From NCBI RefSeq assembly GCF_018688495.1, contig NZ_CP061320.1, forward strand, positions 1,646,586-1,710,585: a stretch of 64,000 nucleotides of DNA, read 5' to 3'. This DNA is from Polynucleobacter sp. Adler-ghost. GTDB lineage: Bacteria; Pseudomonadota; Gammaproteobacteria; Burkholderiales; Burkholderiaceae. The notes below the pieces were generated by a model. That model was not told where the DNA came from, did not search any database, and saw only the letters and a list, made by a program, of their open reading frames with translations. Made by a program: the position numbers and the translations under genes. Below, in pieces: positions 19,699 through 28,678 of the stretch (positions within the stretch are counted from its first letter, which is position 1; each line of letters opens with the position of its first letter).

Positions 19699-19726
19699 AA
19701 GTCACCTTATTATTTTTATAAAAAAA

Positions 19727-20179
19727 TTATCTTACTGCAAGCGAGGATGAGACAGCCTCATCCTCCTCAACGATAGCCCAAGTGCTATCCCCAAGCTTTT
19801 TGACTGCCATCGAATAAGTCCAGGCATCCGGAATGCCACAACTCCACTGATCAGGTCCATTTTGAATCAATACATTGCTGCCAATGCGGCTATCGAAGTA
19901 GAGATGGTAGGTTTTTCCATGGAGGGGATTAAAACTAAATTTGGCACTATGGACCATTTCTGTAGCATCTAAACGAGCCTGAAGAGAACGTGCTTGCTTC
20001 ATTAATACTTCAGCTTGCTCCATGATGCGATCGTATTCAAGCTTTGCATTCTGGCGCGCGACATTGACTGCCTTGTCTTTTTCCTCTAAGACCTTAATCG
20101 GTGCAAATACGGGCGCACCCACTTCCATGGGATATTCAATGCCAGCATGCCGTGCTGGATCGGTATCTTCGATTCTCAT
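19727..20179 (-). CDS. DUF2452-family protein
   Basis: A 150-residue soluble protein resembling DUF2452 (PF10504). The family's C-terminal core is recognisable as FSFNPLHGKTYHLYFDS followed by a GPDQWSCG segment. The centre (about residues 33-70) is helical and charged and likely forms a coiled coil. No catalytic motif is evident and the function is unknown. It lies 28 bases upstream of the quinone reductase on the same strand, so both may be on one message. Confidence 0.75.
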   Translation of the reverse strand: MRIEDTDPARHAGIEYPMEVGAPVFAPIKVLEEKDKAVNVARQNAKLEYDRIMEQAEVLMKQARSLQARLDATEMVHSAKFSFNPLHGKTYHLYFDSRIGSNVLIQNGPDQWSCGIPDAWTYSMAVKKLGDSTWAIVEEDEAVSSSLAVR

Positions 20180-20267
20180 GACTTTTTTAACCTACTGATT
20201 TATATAGTGAAAGTGTGACACAAATTCACAAAATGCGTTTTTTCCAGCTATAAATATGGTGAGCCCC

Positions 20268-21794
20268 TTACAAGGAGCTTAAATCCCCTAGAAGGCTTTT
20301 GGCATGGAGTGCGATTGCCTGCTGATCTGTATCGCTGATGCGGGATAAGTTCGCAGTCATCAGGCGGGTACGTGGGCTAGCCTCAAATTGGACGCGATGC
20401 TTAATGAGAAAGTTCCAATAGAGGTTGGTCATTGGGCAAGCACCCTCCCCAAACCGAATATCGGGCTTGTATTGGCAGGAGCCACAATAGTTGCTCATTC
20501 TCTTGATATAGGCGCCACTGGCAATATAAGGCTTGCTAGTAAAACGGCCACCACTCGCAAATAAGGCCATGCCCGCTGTATTGGGCAACTCTACCCACTC
20601 AATCGCATCAACATAGACTGCCAAATACCAGTCACAAACGTCTTTAGGTAAGATTTCTGCAAGCAATGCAAAGTTGCCGGTCACCATCAGGCGTTGAATA
20701 TGGTGGGCATAACCATACTCTAGGGTTTGGCCTATCGCCTCTTGCATACACTTCATTTTTGTTTTGCCAGTCCAGTACCAAGCAGGCAATGGATTTTGGT
20801 GATCATAAAAATTATCTAAAGCCATTTGCGGCATATCAAGGTAGTACATGCCTCGCACAAATTCTCGCCAACCTAGGATTTGACGAATAAACCCCTCTAC
20901 AGTCGCCAATTCCAAATCGTGTTTTTTCCAGGCAACCAAAACAGCATCAATGACTTCCCTGGGGTTGAGCAACTTTAAGTTCAGCGAACTCGACAGCAGC
21001 GAGTGCCAACCAAACGGTGTATCAGTCCACATCGCATCTTCATAAATACCAAATGTTGCTAAGCGGTGCTCAACAAATCCTGCTAGAGCTTGAAGCGCAT
21101 GTTGACGGGTTACTGGCCACTGAAAATGCGCCAGCGATCCAGGATGATCTGGGTAGCGCTCCTCTACTTCAGCAAAAACTCTTTTGGTAATAGCGTCAGG
21201 TGCAAATAATTCTGGAGGTGGAATTAAGCCGGGACCCTTCTTTGGAAAGGGTTTGCGATTATCTCGATCGAAGTTCCACTGCCCGCCCTCAGGATTACCC
21301 TCTTGATCAATTAAGATCCCATGGGTTTTACGCATGAGTCTATAAAAGTATTCCAGTCGCAACTCTTTTTTATTGGCAACCCATTCCTTGAATTCTGTAT
21401 GAGTGCAATAAAAATGAGTGTCTTGCCGCATCTCTAAAACAATGTTGAGCCCCAAGGCCAAAGCCTCAATCGATTGCTTTAGACGCCATTCCCCAGGCTC
21501 CACACAAACTAGATGCGTAAATTTCCCGCTACCAATCTTTTTACTGAGCTCTTCAACAATGGTCTTGGGCGAATGTTGGATATAGGTGAGAGTAAAACCC
21601 AAATCTTTTAGATGCTCAGCAAAATGACGCATTGCTGATAAAAATAAAGCAATCCGCGCTTTGTGAGACCAAACATGTTGCGCTTCATTGGCAGACTCCA
21701 CCATCAGCACTTCATCCGACTTAGGGTTGATATCCTTTAAGGCAGCACTATTGATATCTAATTGATCGCCTAGGATTAGTATGAGCTTTTTCAA
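20268..21794 (-). CDS. phrB: FeS-type bacterial photolyase/cryptochrome (PhrB-like, (6-4) photolyase group)
   Basis: A 508-residue flavoprotein of the FeS-BCP photolyase family, which uses blue light to repair UV photoproducts, mainly (6-4) lesions. The N-terminal Rossmann-like domain starts KLILILGDQLD. The C-terminal helical FAD domain contains QILGWREFVRG and the cysteines of the [4Fe-4S] site in NYCGSCQYKP and GEGACPMTNLYW, a hallmark of this group. The start codon appears to be TTG with an AAGGAA ribosome site upstream. It belongs to a local group of photolyase-associated families extending to 26.8 kb. Confidence 0.92.
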   Translation of the reverse strand: MKKLILILGDQLDINSAALKDINPKSDEVLMVESANEAQHVWSHKARIALFLSAMRHFAEHLKDLGFTLTYIQHSPKTIVEELSKKIGSGKFTHLVCVEPGEWRLKQSIEALALGLNIVLEMRQDTHFYCTHTEFKEWVANKKELRLEYFYRLMRKTHGILIDQEGNPEGGQWNFDRDNRKPFPKKGPGLIPPPELFAPDAITKRVFAEVEERYPDHPGSLAHFQWPVTRQHALQALAGFVEHRLATFGIYEDAMWTDTPFGWHSLLSSSLNLKLLNPREVIDAVLVAWKKHDLELATVEGFIRQILGWREFVRGMYYLDMPQMALDNFYDHQNPLPAWYWTGKTKMKCMQEAIGQTLEYGYAHHIQRLMVTGNFALLAEILPKDVCDWYLAVYVDAIEWVELPNTAGMALFASGGRFTSKPYIASGAYIKRMSNYCGSCQYKPDIRFGEGACPMTNLYWNFLIKHRVQFEASPRTRLMTANLSRISDTDQQAIALHAKSLLGDLSSL

Positions 21795-21844
21795 GCCGGC
21801 ATTCCTTGCCGTAGCATAGATAAGAAAATTTGATAAGACATCAA

Positions 21845-22399
21845 TTAGCGCTTATAAAAACTCAAAGTCACTTCACCCAAGTCAATTCCAAATTTGCTCA
21901 TCTTGGCTTTATTGAGCATGACCTTAGGCGTTACCAAGTACATCCAATCATTAAATTGCACGTGATAAATTGTGCCGTCTACGGGCAAGGCTAAGGTGTA
22001 AGCCCAATTGAGCGCATTACCAGCCGATTCGCCCAGCGCATCCCCCACCACATCATCTGCCCTACCAATATATTTACCAGGAGCAGTTTCAGTCAAAGTC
22101 CAGATACGCTTTTGCTTCGTACCATCGGAATATTCAAAGCTTTCATCGAGAGTACCCACTTTCTTACCATCAACCACTTTCCACTGCGCTACCAACAGAA
22201 CGGTAAATCGTTTTTTGACCTCACCACTACGATCAGTGAATATTCCATAAGCATCTATCGTGCCGTTGAAGTACTCACTTAAATCAAGATTGGGCTTCTC
22301 ATTGGCGTACTGCGTTACCGAAGGTGATGAGCAGGCAAATAAACCTATGATTACTAAACCCAAGAATGTCCATTTTGCAGCGATAAAAGTTTTATGCAT
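21845..22399 (-). CDS. DUF3833 lipoprotein
   Basis: A 184-residue lipoprotein. The signal peptide ends in LFACSS, so Cys at about residue 23 is the predicted lipid attachment site. The mature region resembles DUF3833 proteins, with the family-like LSEYFNGTIDAYGIFTDRSG near residue 41 and a beta-rich, lipocalin-like remainder. The function is unknown. It abuts the chalcone-isomerase-like gene upstream (stop of one next to start of the other), so the pair is co-transcribed. Confidence 0.85.
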   Translation of the reverse strand: MHKTFIAAKWTFLGLVIIGLFACSSPSVTQYANEKPNLDLSEYFNGTIDAYGIFTDRSGEVKKRFTVLLVAQWKVVDGKKVGTLDESFEYSDGTKQKRIWTLTETAPGKYIGRADDVVGDALGESAGNALNWAYTLALPVDGTIYHVQFNDWMYLVTPKVMLNKAKMSKFGIDLGEVTLSFYKR

Positions 22400-22948
22400 T
22401 TAGCATGCTCCTGAAATGAGTTGTGGTGGACAACCTTGCCCTAATAAGTCCACCCTGAGTTTGGGTGCACTCGTCTTTGAATCAAGCCAAATACCAAAAA
22501 AAGCTTTTGCAAAATCAGTACCCTGAATTTGGGATATTTTTTTGCCTTCATAAAAGAAACTGGTTCCCTGCTTCGGGGTATAAACGGCAGAAATAGTCTG
22601 ACCAGGCTCCACATTAGGAAGAATGCTTGCTAGCTCCTTTCCCCAAGCTGATGCCTGAGAATCAGCTACACCTAAATTTTTCATCTCTTGTGCCGTACGG
22701 TTGGCAATTGCCTCGCCGGAGAAGGCTCTCTGGTATTGCAGCTCAAGAGCAAACTCTTGAGAATCCTTGGTTGCACCTCGATATAAATTGGCATCGTAAA
22801 CATGAAATCCCCAAAAGTTCAGTCTACCCAAACCTTGTAATTGGACTTGACCCATCATGCTTTTAATATGTGGCGGTTCCTTAGCAAGGCTCATTGAAGT
22901 TAGCGTGCTAAGAGCTAAAGTAATCACTAATTTATCAACCAGTTTCAT
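22400..22948 (-). CDS. Exported chalcone isomerase-like protein
   Basis: The 182-residue protein from the ATG at 22948 has a signal peptide (about residues 1-22, ending SLA). Its fold is like the bacterial chalcone-isomerase-like family (PF16036). The segment LGRLNFWGFHVYDANLY and the helix SGEAIANRTAQEMKNLG are typical. The family is not known to act on flavonoids in bacteria and the physiological role is unclear. The longer frame to 22984 overlaps the preceding gene, while the chosen ATG follows an AAGG-type ribosome site. It is followed directly by DUF3833. Confidence 0.82.
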   Translation of the reverse strand: MKLVDKLVITLALSTLTSMSLAKEPPHIKSMMGQVQLQGLGRLNFWGFHVYDANLYRGATKDSQEFALELQYQRAFSGEAIANRTAQEMKNLGVADSQASAWGKELASILPNVEPGQTISAVYTPKQGTSFFYEGKKISQIQGTDFAKAFFGIWLDSKTSAPKLRVDLLGQGCPPQLISGAC

Positions 22949-22952
22949 ATCC

Positions 22953-23339
22953 TTACCCTTTTTTATTAACGAGACGCAGAGCAAAAGGACCTAAGAGCGC
23001 TGAAATCGTATGGCGATGCTTTGCAAAGAATCGATAAGCTGCATTCCAAAATGGCTTGAGTAAAGGTCTAGAAAAAAGCCATGCAAGCTTTGGCAGATTA
23101 GCTCGACGATAGGCTTCTGAAAATACATCCACACCCTCAAGTAGTTCACCATCATCATATTGCGCGCACATGTAGGCTAAGGCTTGCGTGCAAGAGACCC
23201 CTACGCGTTCTGGAGAATACAAATCAGAATTGATATCAACAAAGCTCAGCAGTCCTGCTTCATTTCGCCCTGAAAGAAATTGAATTTCTGCCTGACATAA
23301 AGGGCAAAGACCGTCATAGAACATAGTGAGCTTTTTCAT
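22953..23339 (-). CDS. Thiol-disulfide oxidoreductase of the DCC family (DUF393)
   Basis: A 128-residue protein of the DCC family, named after its D-x-x-C-x-x-C active site, seen here as YDGLCPLCQAE at residues 8-18. Members are predicted thioredoxin-like redox proteins. The remainder is rich in aromatic and basic residues, with FWNAAYRFFAKHR near the C-terminus. It lies 4 bases before the chalcone-isomerase-like gene and 5 bases after the TIGR03643-like gene, forming a four-gene minus-strand operon with DUF3833. Confidence 0.88.
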   Translation of the reverse strand: MKKLTMFYDGLCPLCQAEIQFLSGRNEAGLLSFVDINSDLYSPERVGVSCTQALAYMCAQYDDGELLEGVDVFSEAYRRANLPKLAWLFSRPLLKPFWNAAYRFFAKHRHTISALLGPFALRLVNKKG

Positions 23340-23344
23340 GACGT

Positions 23345-23614
23345 TTATTTTTGTTTGTACTGAGTTGAGCAGTAGGCGCGGTTTACCAATTTACTTCGCA
23401 GAGCGATATGCTTAGTTGATCTACCGGTGACTCGCTTACGCCATAATTCAAAAGAACTGCGTTTGAGATTTTTTCTCATCAAAGCAATCACTTGAGGCTC
23501 AGAATATCCAAAAGTAGCTTCAATGGCTTCAAAAGGAGTGCGATCCTCCCAGGCCATCTCAATCAACCTGGAAAGGTCTGCTTCTGAAAGCGCTTGGGGT
23601 AGGCGAGTTGTCAT
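23345..23614 (-). CDS. TIGR03643-family small protein (DUF2805)
   Basis: An 89-residue cytoplasmic protein matching the TIGR03643/DUF2805 family. The conserved core LIEMAWEDRTPFEAIEATFGYSE is followed by VIALMRKNLKRSSFELWRKRV, which looks like a helix-turn-helix-type DNA-binding or structural domain. The function is unknown. It often occurs with photolyase genes, as here. An in-frame TTG lies one codon upstream; I chose the ATG at 23614. It is divergent from the SDR gene. Confidence 0.85.
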   Translation of the reverse strand: MTTRLPQALSEADLSRLIEMAWEDRTPFEAIEATFGYSEPQVIALMRKNLKRSSFELWRKRVTGRSTKHIALRSKLVNRAYCSTQYKQK

Positions 23615-23673
23615 CAAGCAAGTTTAAGACTTATTCAATAAACTGGCTGAGACCCTACTCATTGCAAGTTTTT

Positions 23674-24369
23674 ATGCCACTTATCCCCACACCCTTCCGC
23701 GCACTCGTGATTGGTTCCTCCGGAACCATCGGTGCCGCCTTTGAGGAGTTACTGGAGAATCATCCAGCATGTACTGAGGTGGTCGGCATACATCGCTCAT
23801 CTCCTAGTCCAATTGATTATCAAGATCTCAGTACGATTGAAGAGGCAGCTAAGTCTTTCGCTGGAAAAGCGCCCTTTCAGCTGATGATTAATACCATTGG
23901 GATATTGCATTCTGCGGATTGGATGCCAGAGAAAAAACTAGATGACCTGAATGCTGAACAACTAGAAGCAATGCTACAGATCAATGCAATTGGTCCAGGC
24001 CTAACCATGAGGCACTTTTCCAAGCTACTAGATCCATCAGGATCTGTCATGGCAACCCTCTCAGCCAAAGTAGGTAGTATTGAAGACAATCGTCTCGGAG
24101 GTTGGTACAGCTATCGAGCCTCTAAGGCAGCACTCAATATGCTGATTAAGACGACTGCCATTGAACTTGCACGAACCAAACCGAATGCCGCACTCATAGC
24201 ATTACATCCCGGAACAGTAAACTCTCGCCTATCAAAACCCTTTAAAGGTCAGCAAATTGGTCGGCCTCCCCTCGATGCCGCGCAAGATATGCTGAATGTC
24301 TTGCTCTCACTAGATAGGGAAGATTCAGGGACTTTTATTAGTTACTCTGGAGAACGCTTACCTTGGTAG
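23674..24369 (+). CDS. Short-chain dehydrogenase (C-factor/CsgA-like SDR)
   Basis: A 231-residue SDR with an atypical cofactor loop (IGSSGTIGAAF near residue 12), NTIG in place of NNAG, and catalytic Ser and Y-x3-K in YRASKAAL. The long substrate-side end resembles the CsgA/C-factor-like SDRs that often accompany photolyases. I chose the ATG at 23674, just before the Rossmann motif. A longer frame from 23608 would overlap the divergent TIGR03643 gene start. Neither start has a strong ribosome site. Confidence 0.82.
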   Translation: MPLIPTPFRALVIGSSGTIGAAFEELLENHPACTEVVGIHRSSPSPIDYQDLSTIEEAAKSFAGKAPFQLMINTIGILHSADWMPEKKLDDLNAEQLEAMLQINAIGPGLTMRHFSKLLDPSGSVMATLSAKVGSIEDNRLGGWYSYRASKAALNMLIKTTAIELARTKPNAALIALHPGTVNSRLSKPFKGQQIGRPPLDAAQDMLNVLLSLDREDSGTFISYSGERLPW

Positions 24370-24382
24370 GCTATCTATTTTT

Positions 24383-24961
24383 ATGAAACTACGTTTATTC
24401 TTTTTCTTTATCACCTGTACCTTAGTTTTTACTCAGAGTAAATTGGCTACAGCGCAGAGTGAGTTAGCTAACAAGCTAAATGACGGTACGCATATTCTCT
24501 TAATGAGACATGCTGATGCGCCTGGCTATGGGGACCCAAAGAACTATCAAATCGGGCAATGCTCCACTCAGCGCAACCTTGGAGATCAAGGGCGAAAACA
24601 GGCTAAGAATACTGGTGACTGGCTATCGAGCCAAGGAATTGGACAGGCGAAGGTTTACAGCAGCCCCTGGTGTCGTTGTATTGATACGGCCACCCTGTTG
24701 AACAAGGGGGATGTAAAAAAAGAGGTAGCCTTAGGTTCATTTTTTGATGACATGAGTCAGGCAAAAAAGCAGACCGACGAACTCACAAAATTCATTGCAG
24801 CTGAGCGAAAACAGTTTCTAGGCACACCAATCATCATGGTGACACACCACGTCAATATTCAATCTTATGTTGGCGTGGTTATTAACTCAGGCGATATGGT
24901 CTTAGTGAAAGTTGATCCTACTGGAAAGCCTCTATCTTTCAAGCTATATCCAAGCCCCTAA
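24383..24961 (+). CDS. Exported histidine phosphatase-superfamily protein
   Basis: A 192-residue protein with a signal peptide (about residues 1-24, ending ATA-QS). A histidine phosphatase domain follows. The catalytic RHG-type motif is LMRHADAPG near residue 41, SSPWCRCIDTA supplies the second Arg region, and the second His is in MVTHHVNIQ near residue 154. The Cys-rich SSPWCRC is unusual but consistent with a periplasmic protein. It follows the SDR gene by 13 bases. Substrate unknown. Confidence 0.85.
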   Translation: MKLRLFFFFITCTLVFTQSKLATAQSELANKLNDGTHILLMRHADAPGYGDPKNYQIGQCSTQRNLGDQGRKQAKNTGDWLSSQGIGQAKVYSSPWCRCIDTATLLNKGDVKKEVALGSFFDDMSQAKKQTDELTKFIAAERKQFLGTPIIMVTHHVNIQSYVGVVINSGDMVLVKVDPTGKPLSFKLYPSP

Positions 24962-24996
24962 AACCAGTCTATTTTTTCTCAAAGTAAAGAGTCTTT

Positions 24997-25377
24997 ATGC
25001 AAGATACCGTCACCTTAAATGTATTGGGCCAACCTTTGGTACCCTGCTCCTTTGATCCTTTGACAGGATTTTTTAGAGATGGTTGCTGTAAAACTAATGA
25101 GCAAGATTTAGGTAGTCATTTGGTATGCGCTATTGTGACAAATGACTTTTTACAATTTAGCCTTAAAAGAGGGAATGATCTCATCACCCCACGCCCTGAA
25201 TATCAGTTCCCAGGCCTCATAGCAGGCGATCAGTGGTGCCTTTGTCTTAACCGCTGGATCGAAGCCCTAGAGGCGAACTGTGCTCCCACAATTCAATTAG
25301 AAAGCACTCACGCTAGGGTATTGGATAAGGTATCAATGGAGGTCTTACTCCAGTACTCTCAGAGCCAGAGTCTTTGA
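24997..25377 (+). CDS. DUF2237-family protein
   Basis: A 126-residue cytoplasmic protein of the DUF2237 family. The family signature is seen in LNVLGQPLVPCSFDPLTGFF, DGCCKTNEQDLGSHLVCA and GLIAGDQWCLCLNRWIEA. Conserved Cys, Asp and Trp residues suggest a metal or cofactor site, but no activity is known. It overlaps the 3' end of the convergent cryptochrome gene by 19 bases. Confidence 0.9.
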   Translation: MQDTVTLNVLGQPLVPCSFDPLTGFFRDGCCKTNEQDLGSHLVCAIVTNDFLQFSLKRGNDLITPRPEYQFPGLIAGDQWCLCLNRWIEALEANCAPTIQLESTHARVLDKVSMEVLLQYSQSQSL

Positions 25378-26603
25378 TATTCCCCTCGGGGATCGTGATC
25401 TTGTTCTTGCTTGGCGATATTGAAACGCCTGCCACCCCGCGGATCAGTTCCTAGCCCAGCCAAATACAACCAGTTACCTTGATTGCTATAGACGTCATAG
25501 TCAATCAGCTGAGACTCAAACCAAGCGGCGCCTAAACGCCAATCTCCCTGTAAATCGTAGATCCAGTAACTGGCAACTATCTGACGCATTCGATTAGATA
25601 AGTAACCGGTTTTAAGTAGCTCTAGCATTCCGGCATCTATCAGTGATTTACCAGTGCTACCAGTGCGCCAAGACTCGAAGTGCTGGTAGCCGCCTTTCGA
25701 GATCGGAGTCTCGCTCAAACCTGCTTCTCGATATAGTTGTATACCGTATTTAAAGTGTAGAAAACGGAAATAATCTCGCCATAGCAGCTCAAACCAAAGC
25801 CAGTAGGTGCCATCGTTTGCACCGTGAGTTTGTTCATATACATCTAATTTAGCAACAATTGTCCTTGCAGAAACGCAACCCAAGGCTAAGTAAGGAGAAA
25901 ACTTGCTTGAATAGTCTTGTCCAATAAGTTGATTACGAGTTTCTTTATAGGTATCCGGCAAGCGTCTTGCAAGGTATTGTTTCAAGTGCTCTAGGGCGTT
26001 GCGCTCGCCACCCAAAAACTGATGCATCGAGTTATCTAATTCCTGAGAACTCTGCATTAGGGGTATCTGTGCAAGCTCTGGCAAGGCAGGAATTTTAGAA
26101 GGCGCTATCACTGGTGGTGAAAACTTCAAGCCGGCGTACTCTACTTTTTTACGAAACTGGGTAAACATATCCGGCATATCTTGAGCAGTAAAGGGTAAGC
26201 TCTCTGGCGACAACATGCTCGACTGCCAGAACTCCTGAAGTGTAATTCCCCGCCCTAGAATCTCTTGGCTCCGTCGGATTTCTTCTGGGGCTTCGATACG
26301 CTCACAATACACCGCATTGGCATGCGTATCTTGAGCTAACTGCGCAAGGATATCCGCCGGTTCGCCAGCATATTCCAGCAGATCGGATCCTAAAGCACGT
26401 AGCTGTACCCTTAAATCTTTCAAGGACTCCCTTAAAAAAGCCTTGCGATGAAATCCCTCTCTCGGAAAACCAAAAACATGAGCAGCTTGCGGGAGATGAA
26501 TATAGATGGGTAGCAAACGGTCAGCACGATTACATGCCTCTAGCAAGGCAGGATTATCTATCAGCCTTAAATCATTTTTGAACCAATAAATCAGCGTACT
26601 CAT
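25359..26603 (-). CDS. Cryptochrome-DASH-type photolyase
   Basis: A 414-residue member of the cryptochrome/photolyase family, DASH type, which repairs cyclobutane dimers in single-stranded DNA and may act as a blue-light receptor. The N-terminal antenna domain opens with IYWFKNDLRLIDNPAL. The FAD domain includes QDYSSKFSPYLALGCVSAR near residue 228, LWFELLWRDYFRF, and YDVYSNQGNWLYLAG near residue 378. The C-terminal extension is short. It starts directly next to the DUF2256 gene, so the two form an operon. Confidence 0.93.
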   Translation of the reverse strand: MSTLIYWFKNDLRLIDNPALLEACNRADRLLPIYIHLPQAAHVFGFPREGFHRKAFLRESLKDLRVQLRALGSDLLEYAGEPADILAQLAQDTHANAVYCERIEAPEEIRRSQEILGRGITLQEFWQSSMLSPESLPFTAQDMPDMFTQFRKKVEYAGLKFSPPVIAPSKIPALPELAQIPLMQSSQELDNSMHQFLGGERNALEHLKQYLARRLPDTYKETRNQLIGQDYSSKFSPYLALGCVSARTIVAKLDVYEQTHGANDGTYWLWFELLWRDYFRFLHFKYGIQLYREAGLSETPISKGGYQHFESWRTGSTGKSLIDAGMLELLKTGYLSNRMRQIVASYWIYDLQGDWRLGAAWFESQLIDYDVYSNQGNWLYLAGLGTDPRGGRRFNIAKQEQDHDPRGEYQRLWL

Positions 26604-26789
26604 TTACTTCATCCCAAGAGTGGCTGATGAAGATTTATTGGCTCGGCAAGTATCAGAGCAGTACTTAATAGACTCCCAATTTTTAGCCCAAGATTTACGC
26701 CAAGTCATTTCTTTGCCACAAGTGACGCATAACTTGCTCGGTAAATAGGATTTGTTTCCCTTAAATCCTGATTTTTCTATCTTGCTCAT
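26604..26789 (-). CDS. DUF2256 small zinc-finger-like protein
   Basis: A 61-residue protein of the DUF2256 family. Two Cys pairs, CVTCGK and YCSDTCR, flank the conserved WRKSWAKNWESI, suggesting a small zinc-binding domain. Such genes are commonly linked to cryptochrome/photolyase genes, and here the cryptochrome-DASH start follows its stop directly. I chose the ATG at 26789; a GTG two codons upstream is possible. Confidence 0.88.
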   Translation of the reverse strand: MSKIEKSGFKGNKSYLPSKLCVTCGKEMTWRKSWAKNWESIKYCSDTCRANKSSSATLGMK

Positions 26790-26844
26790 ACCCACCTATT
26801 TAAAAACGAATAGACTTATCAACAAAATCACAAAAGAGAATGTA

Positions 26845-27747
26845 TTGAAAGCTTTTTACGCAGATCATTATGTTTTACCACTTCCAGCCGGACACCGCTT
26901 TCCGATGGAAAAGTATGCACAATTGCGTGATCTAGTATCACAACTGGAAGACATCAAGCTTGAGAATGCCCCCGCAATTACCGACACTCAAATACTCTAC
27001 GCTCATGATCCAGGTTATCTGATCAAAGTCTTGCAAGGCAAGCTCAGCACCCAAGAACAACAAGAAATTGGTTTTCCTTGGAGTACACAGATGGTGGAGC
27101 GCTCTCGAAGATCTGCAGGGGCAACTTTAGCAGCTGCGCAATCTGCACTTACAGAAGGAATAGCTGCCAATTTGGCTGGGGGAACACACCACGCTTACCG
27201 TAATAAGGGGAGTGGATTCTGCGTCTTTAATGACTCTGCCATTGCGGCTCGAGCACTCCAGAGAGAAATCAGCGCCAACTTGCAAGTAGCCATCATTGAT
27301 CTAGATGTTCATCAGGGTAACGGTACCGCCTCTATTTTAGAAAATGACACTTCTATATTTACACTGTCGATTCACGGGGAAAATAACTTTCCTTTTACAA
27401 AAGAGCATAGCGATCTTGATGTTGGCTTACCAGACAAAACGGGGGATGATGCCTATTTAGCGACGCTGCATCAAAGCCTAGAAATATTAGATGTGCGCTT
27501 TAAGCCCAATTGCATTATTTACTTAGCTGGAGCTGATCCCCACGAAGGGGACCGCTTAGGAAAGCTTAGCTTGACTAAAGAAGGCATGCGACAGCGAGAT
27601 GAGGTTATTTTTCAGTATGGCTTAGATCGCCAAATTCCAATTGCCTTTAGTATGGCGGGCGGATATGGCAGAGAAATTCAGTCAACTGTAGATATTCATT
27701 TTCAGACCATCCAAACTGCACTTCAGTTTCAACAGCAATACAGTTGA
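26845..27747 (+). CDS. Histone deacetylase-family (acetoin utilisation AcuC-like) deacetylase
   Basis: A zinc hydrolase of the HDAC/AcuC superfamily that removes acetyl groups from small amines or proteins. The catalytic His pair is in GGTHHAY and the metal ligands are in IDLDVHQGNGT and GADPHEGDRLG, with MAGGYGR near the C-terminus. The open frame extends from 26752. The extra N-terminus does not look like the family and overlaps the divergent DUF2256 start, so I favour the TTG at 26845 (about 300 residues, beginning KAFYADHYVLP). The start remains uncertain. The gene is last in the photolyase-associated cluster. Confidence 0.85.
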   Translation: MKAFYADHYVLPLPAGHRFPMEKYAQLRDLVSQLEDIKLENAPAITDTQILYAHDPGYLIKVLQGKLSTQEQQEIGFPWSTQMVERSRRSAGATLAAAQSALTEGIAANLAGGTHHAYRNKGSGFCVFNDSAIAARALQREISANLQVAIIDLDVHQGNGTASILENDTSIFTLSIHGENNFPFTKEHSDLDVGLPDKTGDDAYLATLHQSLEILDVRFKPNCIIYLAGADPHEGDRLGKLSLTKEGMRQRDEVIFQYGLDRQIPIAFSMAGGYGREIQSTVDIHFQTIQTALQFQQQYS

Positions 27748-27769
27748 ATTACCCTACAATACGCTTGCC

Positions 27770-28651
27770 ATGATTTGCATTCGAGCCGCCATACTGTTAT
27801 TGATCTTAACCAGACCAGTTCTATCATGGGCAATAGATTTGCAACCTAACGATATTGTTGCGCCACTACCCAATAAAAATTATGTCACGGTGAGTTACCT
27901 AAATACCGAGAACAATACGCTCTACCGGAATGGAAGCGCTGCATTAAGCAGCCCTATCATTGATACCCAGAGTGCAATTTTTCGTGGTACCAGAACGTAT
28001 GATCTTGGCAACCTGCCAGCAGTCAGCTTTATTCAACTACCCTACGGATCTATTCAACCAGGGGGCTCACTAGCAAGTCAAGCAGGTAATACTGGGGTTG
28101 GTGATCTCACTATTGCAACAGCAATATGGCCGTATCACAACAGAGTCACCAGAACCTACCTTGGCCTAGCGGGATACCTTATTAGCCCAACGGGCAGCTA
28201 TTCCAGTCAGCGAGCCTTTAATGTTGGTGAGAATCGCTTTCGCACGGACTTGCAGATGGGCTTTCAAACGCCGATCACCTCTAATGTAGATGGCATGATT
28301 GCGGTTGACACCATGTGGTTTGGTGGCAATAGTGAATGTGCTGCTGCATGTGGCTTAACTACCAACGGATCTTTGACTCAAAAGCCACTGACTACTACTC
28401 AGCTGGGCCCCATCTACCGTATCAATCAAATCTTTACCGTAGCAGCCTCTTACTTTTACGTTGCTGGAGGTGCAACCTCAATTAATAATAACTATCAAAA
28501 TAATGTTGCCAATACGCAAAGATTCTTATTAAGTGGGCAAGCCCACACACCGATTGGAAGAATCTCTTTGCAATACGGACGTGATACAGAAATCAAAAAC
28601 GGCTTTGTTCAAACGCGCTTGCTTGCCATCAGAATCATGAAAGAGTTTTAA
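27770..28651 (+). CDS. Outer-membrane beta-barrel transporter (Phenol_MetA_deg family)
   Basis: A 293-residue outer-membrane protein with a signal peptide (about residues 1-20) and alternating beta strands. It ends in phenylalanine (IRIMKEF), as is typical of barrel proteins. The repeated pattern GVGDLTIATAIWPYHN and the LAGYLISPTGSY strand-turn resemble the Phenol_MetA_deg / DUF-type transporters predicted to let hydrophobic compounds cross the outer membrane. It follows the HDAC-like gene by 22 bases. The cargo is unknown. Confidence 0.8.
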   Translation: MICIRAAILLLILTRPVLSWAIDLQPNDIVAPLPNKNYVTVSYLNTENNTLYRNGSAALSSPIIDTQSAIFRGTRTYDLGNLPAVSFIQLPYGSIQPGGSLASQAGNTGVGDLTIATAIWPYHNRVTRTYLGLAGYLISPTGSYSSQRAFNVGENRFRTDLQMGFQTPITSNVDGMIAVDTMWFGGNSECAAACGLTTNGSLTQKPLTTTQLGPIYRINQIFTVAASYFYVAGGATSINNNYQNNVANTQRFLLSGQAHTPIGRISLQYGRDTEIKNGFVQTRLLAIRIMKEF

Positions 28652-28678
28652 CCACAAATTCACGCTGATTGGCATTAG

